Shown here: in pieces, positions 4,201 through 5,197 of the stretch | Layout: each line of letters opens with the position of its first letter | How positions within the stretch are numbered: the first letter of the stretch is position 1 | Assembly: GCA_021815835.1 (NCBI GenBank) | Contig: JAKAZN010000184.1 | Span: 1-5,197, forward strand | Reading direction: 5' to 3' | DNA: 5,197 bases | From: Pseudomonadota bacterium | GTDB taxonomy: Bacteria > Pseudomonadota > Alphaproteobacteria > Acetobacterales > Acetobacteraceae | The notes under the pieces: model-generated | Seen by the model: only the letters and a program-made list of their open reading frames with translations | What the model was told of the DNA's origin: nothing | Databases searched by the model: none | Translations under genes and position numbers: made by a program

Positions 4201-5197
4201 GCGCCGCGCCCCGCGCGCGGCCGGCGCCACCGCGTGGCCCAGCCCAGGGCGGCGATCGCGCTGGCGAGCAAGGCGAACGAGCCGGGCTCGGGCACCGGGT
4301 TGGTGCCGCTGGAGGTGACATCGGCCGTGATGGTCAAGGTGGCGATCTGGTTCGCATTGTAGCCGCTGGCGTTATGCCCGGTCGCGTTCAGCGCGATCGT
4401 TTCGGTCAACAGGCCGAGGCTGAGCGGGTCGAACCCAAGTGACAGGCTGGTGACCTGCCCGGCAGCCAGATTGGTGAAGGCGTTGAGGCCCGTCAGGCCG
4501 AAATCGCCGGCGCCGGACGTGATCGCGAAACTGCCGTCCAGGAGGTCGGCGAGGCCGGTGGCGAGGTTGCCCGCGCCGAGCGTCGTGGCGACGCTGCCAC
4601 TGCCTTGCGTGAGCGTGCCGAGATTGAGGCTGAACGCGCTGCCGCTGACACCGAAGCTGCCCGACCCGGAGGTCTTCGTGAAACCCGCGACCGCGTAATT
4701 ATCGACGGTGGCCGACAGCGCCACGCCCGAGGCGCTCAGCGCCAGATCCGCCAACTGCGCGTCGTGGCTGGCCAGCGCCAGGTTCGCGGTGCCGGTGAAG
4801 GTTCCGGACGAGGCGGTATTCAGCGCGACGCCGACCGATCCGCCCGCCCCCGCGGCCAAGCCGCCGGCGGCGATCGGGGCGCCGGCGGAGAAGGCTCCGC
4901 CGGATTGGCTGATGGAACCGACGCCGCCGACCAGCGTGTCGTTCAGGGCCACGGCGGCGGCGCCGTTGGTGACCGCGATCGCCCCTTGCGTCACGGTGTC
5001 GCCCACATGCACCACGCCGAAATTGACCGTGGTGGTGGTCACGTTCGCCACCGCCTGGGCATAGACGTTGCCGGTCAGGTTCACGCTGCCGCTGCCGGCC
5101 CCGATATCCGCCGCGTTATCCGTGCCGGCGCCGGTGGAAGTGAAATTCACCCCCGCGGTGCCGCTGAAATGCCCGGCAGTGACGGTGTTCAGCCCGA
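4197..5197 (-). CDS. PEP-CTERM surface protein with choice-of-anchor-D-like repeats, N-terminus missing
   Basis: The frame is open to the window edge; a GTG at 5150 is only an internal valine, because the repeat pattern continues before it. Of the 332 visible residues, most are small or beta-branched (Gly, Ala, Ser, Thr, Val, Leu) with almost no Lys or Cys, typical of a secreted beta-sandwich protein. Segments such as TVNFGVVHVGDTVTQGAIAVTNGA (56-79, written from position 5030 down) fit the choice-of-anchor-D (ASPM/SPD-2/Hydin-like) pattern. The C-terminus has the sorting signal VPEPG (301-305), a hydrophobic helix (306-320) and a basic tail RWRRPRAGR. That is the PEP-CTERM arrangement cut and handed on by exosortase. 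The protein is therefore probably exported and anchored in, or released to, the cell surface or matrix. The signal peptide lies outside the window. The stop overlaps the next start (ATGA). Confidence 0.85.
   Translation of the reverse strand, partial: GLNTVTAGHFSGTAGVNFTSTGAGTDNAADIGAGSGSVNLTGNVYAQAVANVTTTTVNFGVVHVGDTVTQGAIAVTNGAAAVALNDTLVGGVGSISQSGGAFSAGAPIAAGGLAAGAGGSVGVALNTASSGTFTGTANLALASHDAQLADLALSASGVALSATVDNYAVAGFTKTSGSGSFGVSGSAFSLNLGTLTQGSGSVATTLGAGNLATGLADLLDGSFAITSGAGDFGLTGLNAFTNLAAGQVTSLSLGFDPLSLGLLTETIALNATGHNASGYNANQIATLTITADVTSSGTNPVPEPGSFALLASAIAALGWATRWRRPRAGRGA
4326..5087 (-). repeat. Two tandem ~120-130-residue protein repeats within the PEP-CTERM gene
   Basis: Visible residues 37-156 (4728-5087) and 157-290 (4326-4727) follow the same order. 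Each opens with a V-x-L-(T/S)-x-x-V strand and an AVA motif, passes an N-(D/L)-x-L or DLLDG segment, then an S-G-x-(A/G)-x-F turn and an L-A-A-G turn. Each closes on a G-T-(F/x)-T-G-T or L-L-T-E-T strand and an ASHDA or ATGHNA loop. Residues 8-36 look like the end of an earlier unit (GHFSGTAGV...). Similarity is at the protein level and diverged; I see no long DNA repeat. Confidence 0.5.

Noticed and set aside
4731..4743. Perfect palindrome GGCGCT-C-AGCGCC inside the PEP-CTERM gene
   Set aside because: Short G/C palindromes are expected by chance in such sequence, and it is explained by coding for Ala/Ser-rich residues.
3781..5064. Plus-strand open frames opposite the PEP-CTERM and small membrane genes
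   Set aside because: Low-complexity Arg/Pro or Ala/Pro products with no starts supported by ribosome binding sites; the minus strand shows coherent coupled genes and a PEP-CTERM signal.

Overview
The window is very GC-rich DNA, dense with genes, from an alphaproteobacterium. The best anchor is a full-length orthologue of CtrA, the cell-cycle and flagellar master regulator restricted to Alphaproteobacteria. It lies divergent to the flagellar export genes fliI and fliJ. The choice-of-anchor-D-like PEP-CTERM surface protein and the style of the left-edge methyltransferase suggest Rhodospirillales, perhaps Acetobacteraceae. That family placement is inference from recall; no database was searched.

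Layout from left to right. Positions 1-465 (+) hold the 3' part of a class I SAM-dependent methyltransferase-like gene with eroded motifs. A short convergent gap (466-544) has a weak terminator-like hairpin with a T-rich tail and a second inverted repeat. Positions 545-1267 (-) are ctrA. Positions 1268-1490 are the divergent ctrA/fliI control region. It has no recognisable CtrA box, but it has a 12-bp-spaced CTTATA direct repeat, an ACCAC/GTGGT inverted repeat and a TATAAT hexamer facing fliI. Positions 1491-2921 (+) are fliI and 2911-3342 (+) are fliJ, overlapping by 11 bp. Positions 3423-3548 (+) are a small gene for a 41-residue single-pass membrane peptide with a strong ribosome binding site.

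The right third reads on the minus strand as a tightly coupled three-gene unit. It starts with a PEP-CTERM protein (4197-5197, 5' end outside the window), followed by two small single-pass membrane proteins (3868-4200 and 3563-3868). The junctions are ATGA and TGATG. The two small proteins share a layout and look distantly related to each other. Their function is unknown.

Functionally, CtrA probably governs motility and cell cycle. FliI (ATPase) and FliJ (coiled-coil stalk) are soluble parts of the flagellar type III export machine. The minus-strand unit on the right is probably an envelope or extracellular-matrix module: an exported, exosortase-sorted repeat protein plus two inner-membrane companions. 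The least described material here is that cassette and the 41-residue membrane peptide between it and the flagellar operon.
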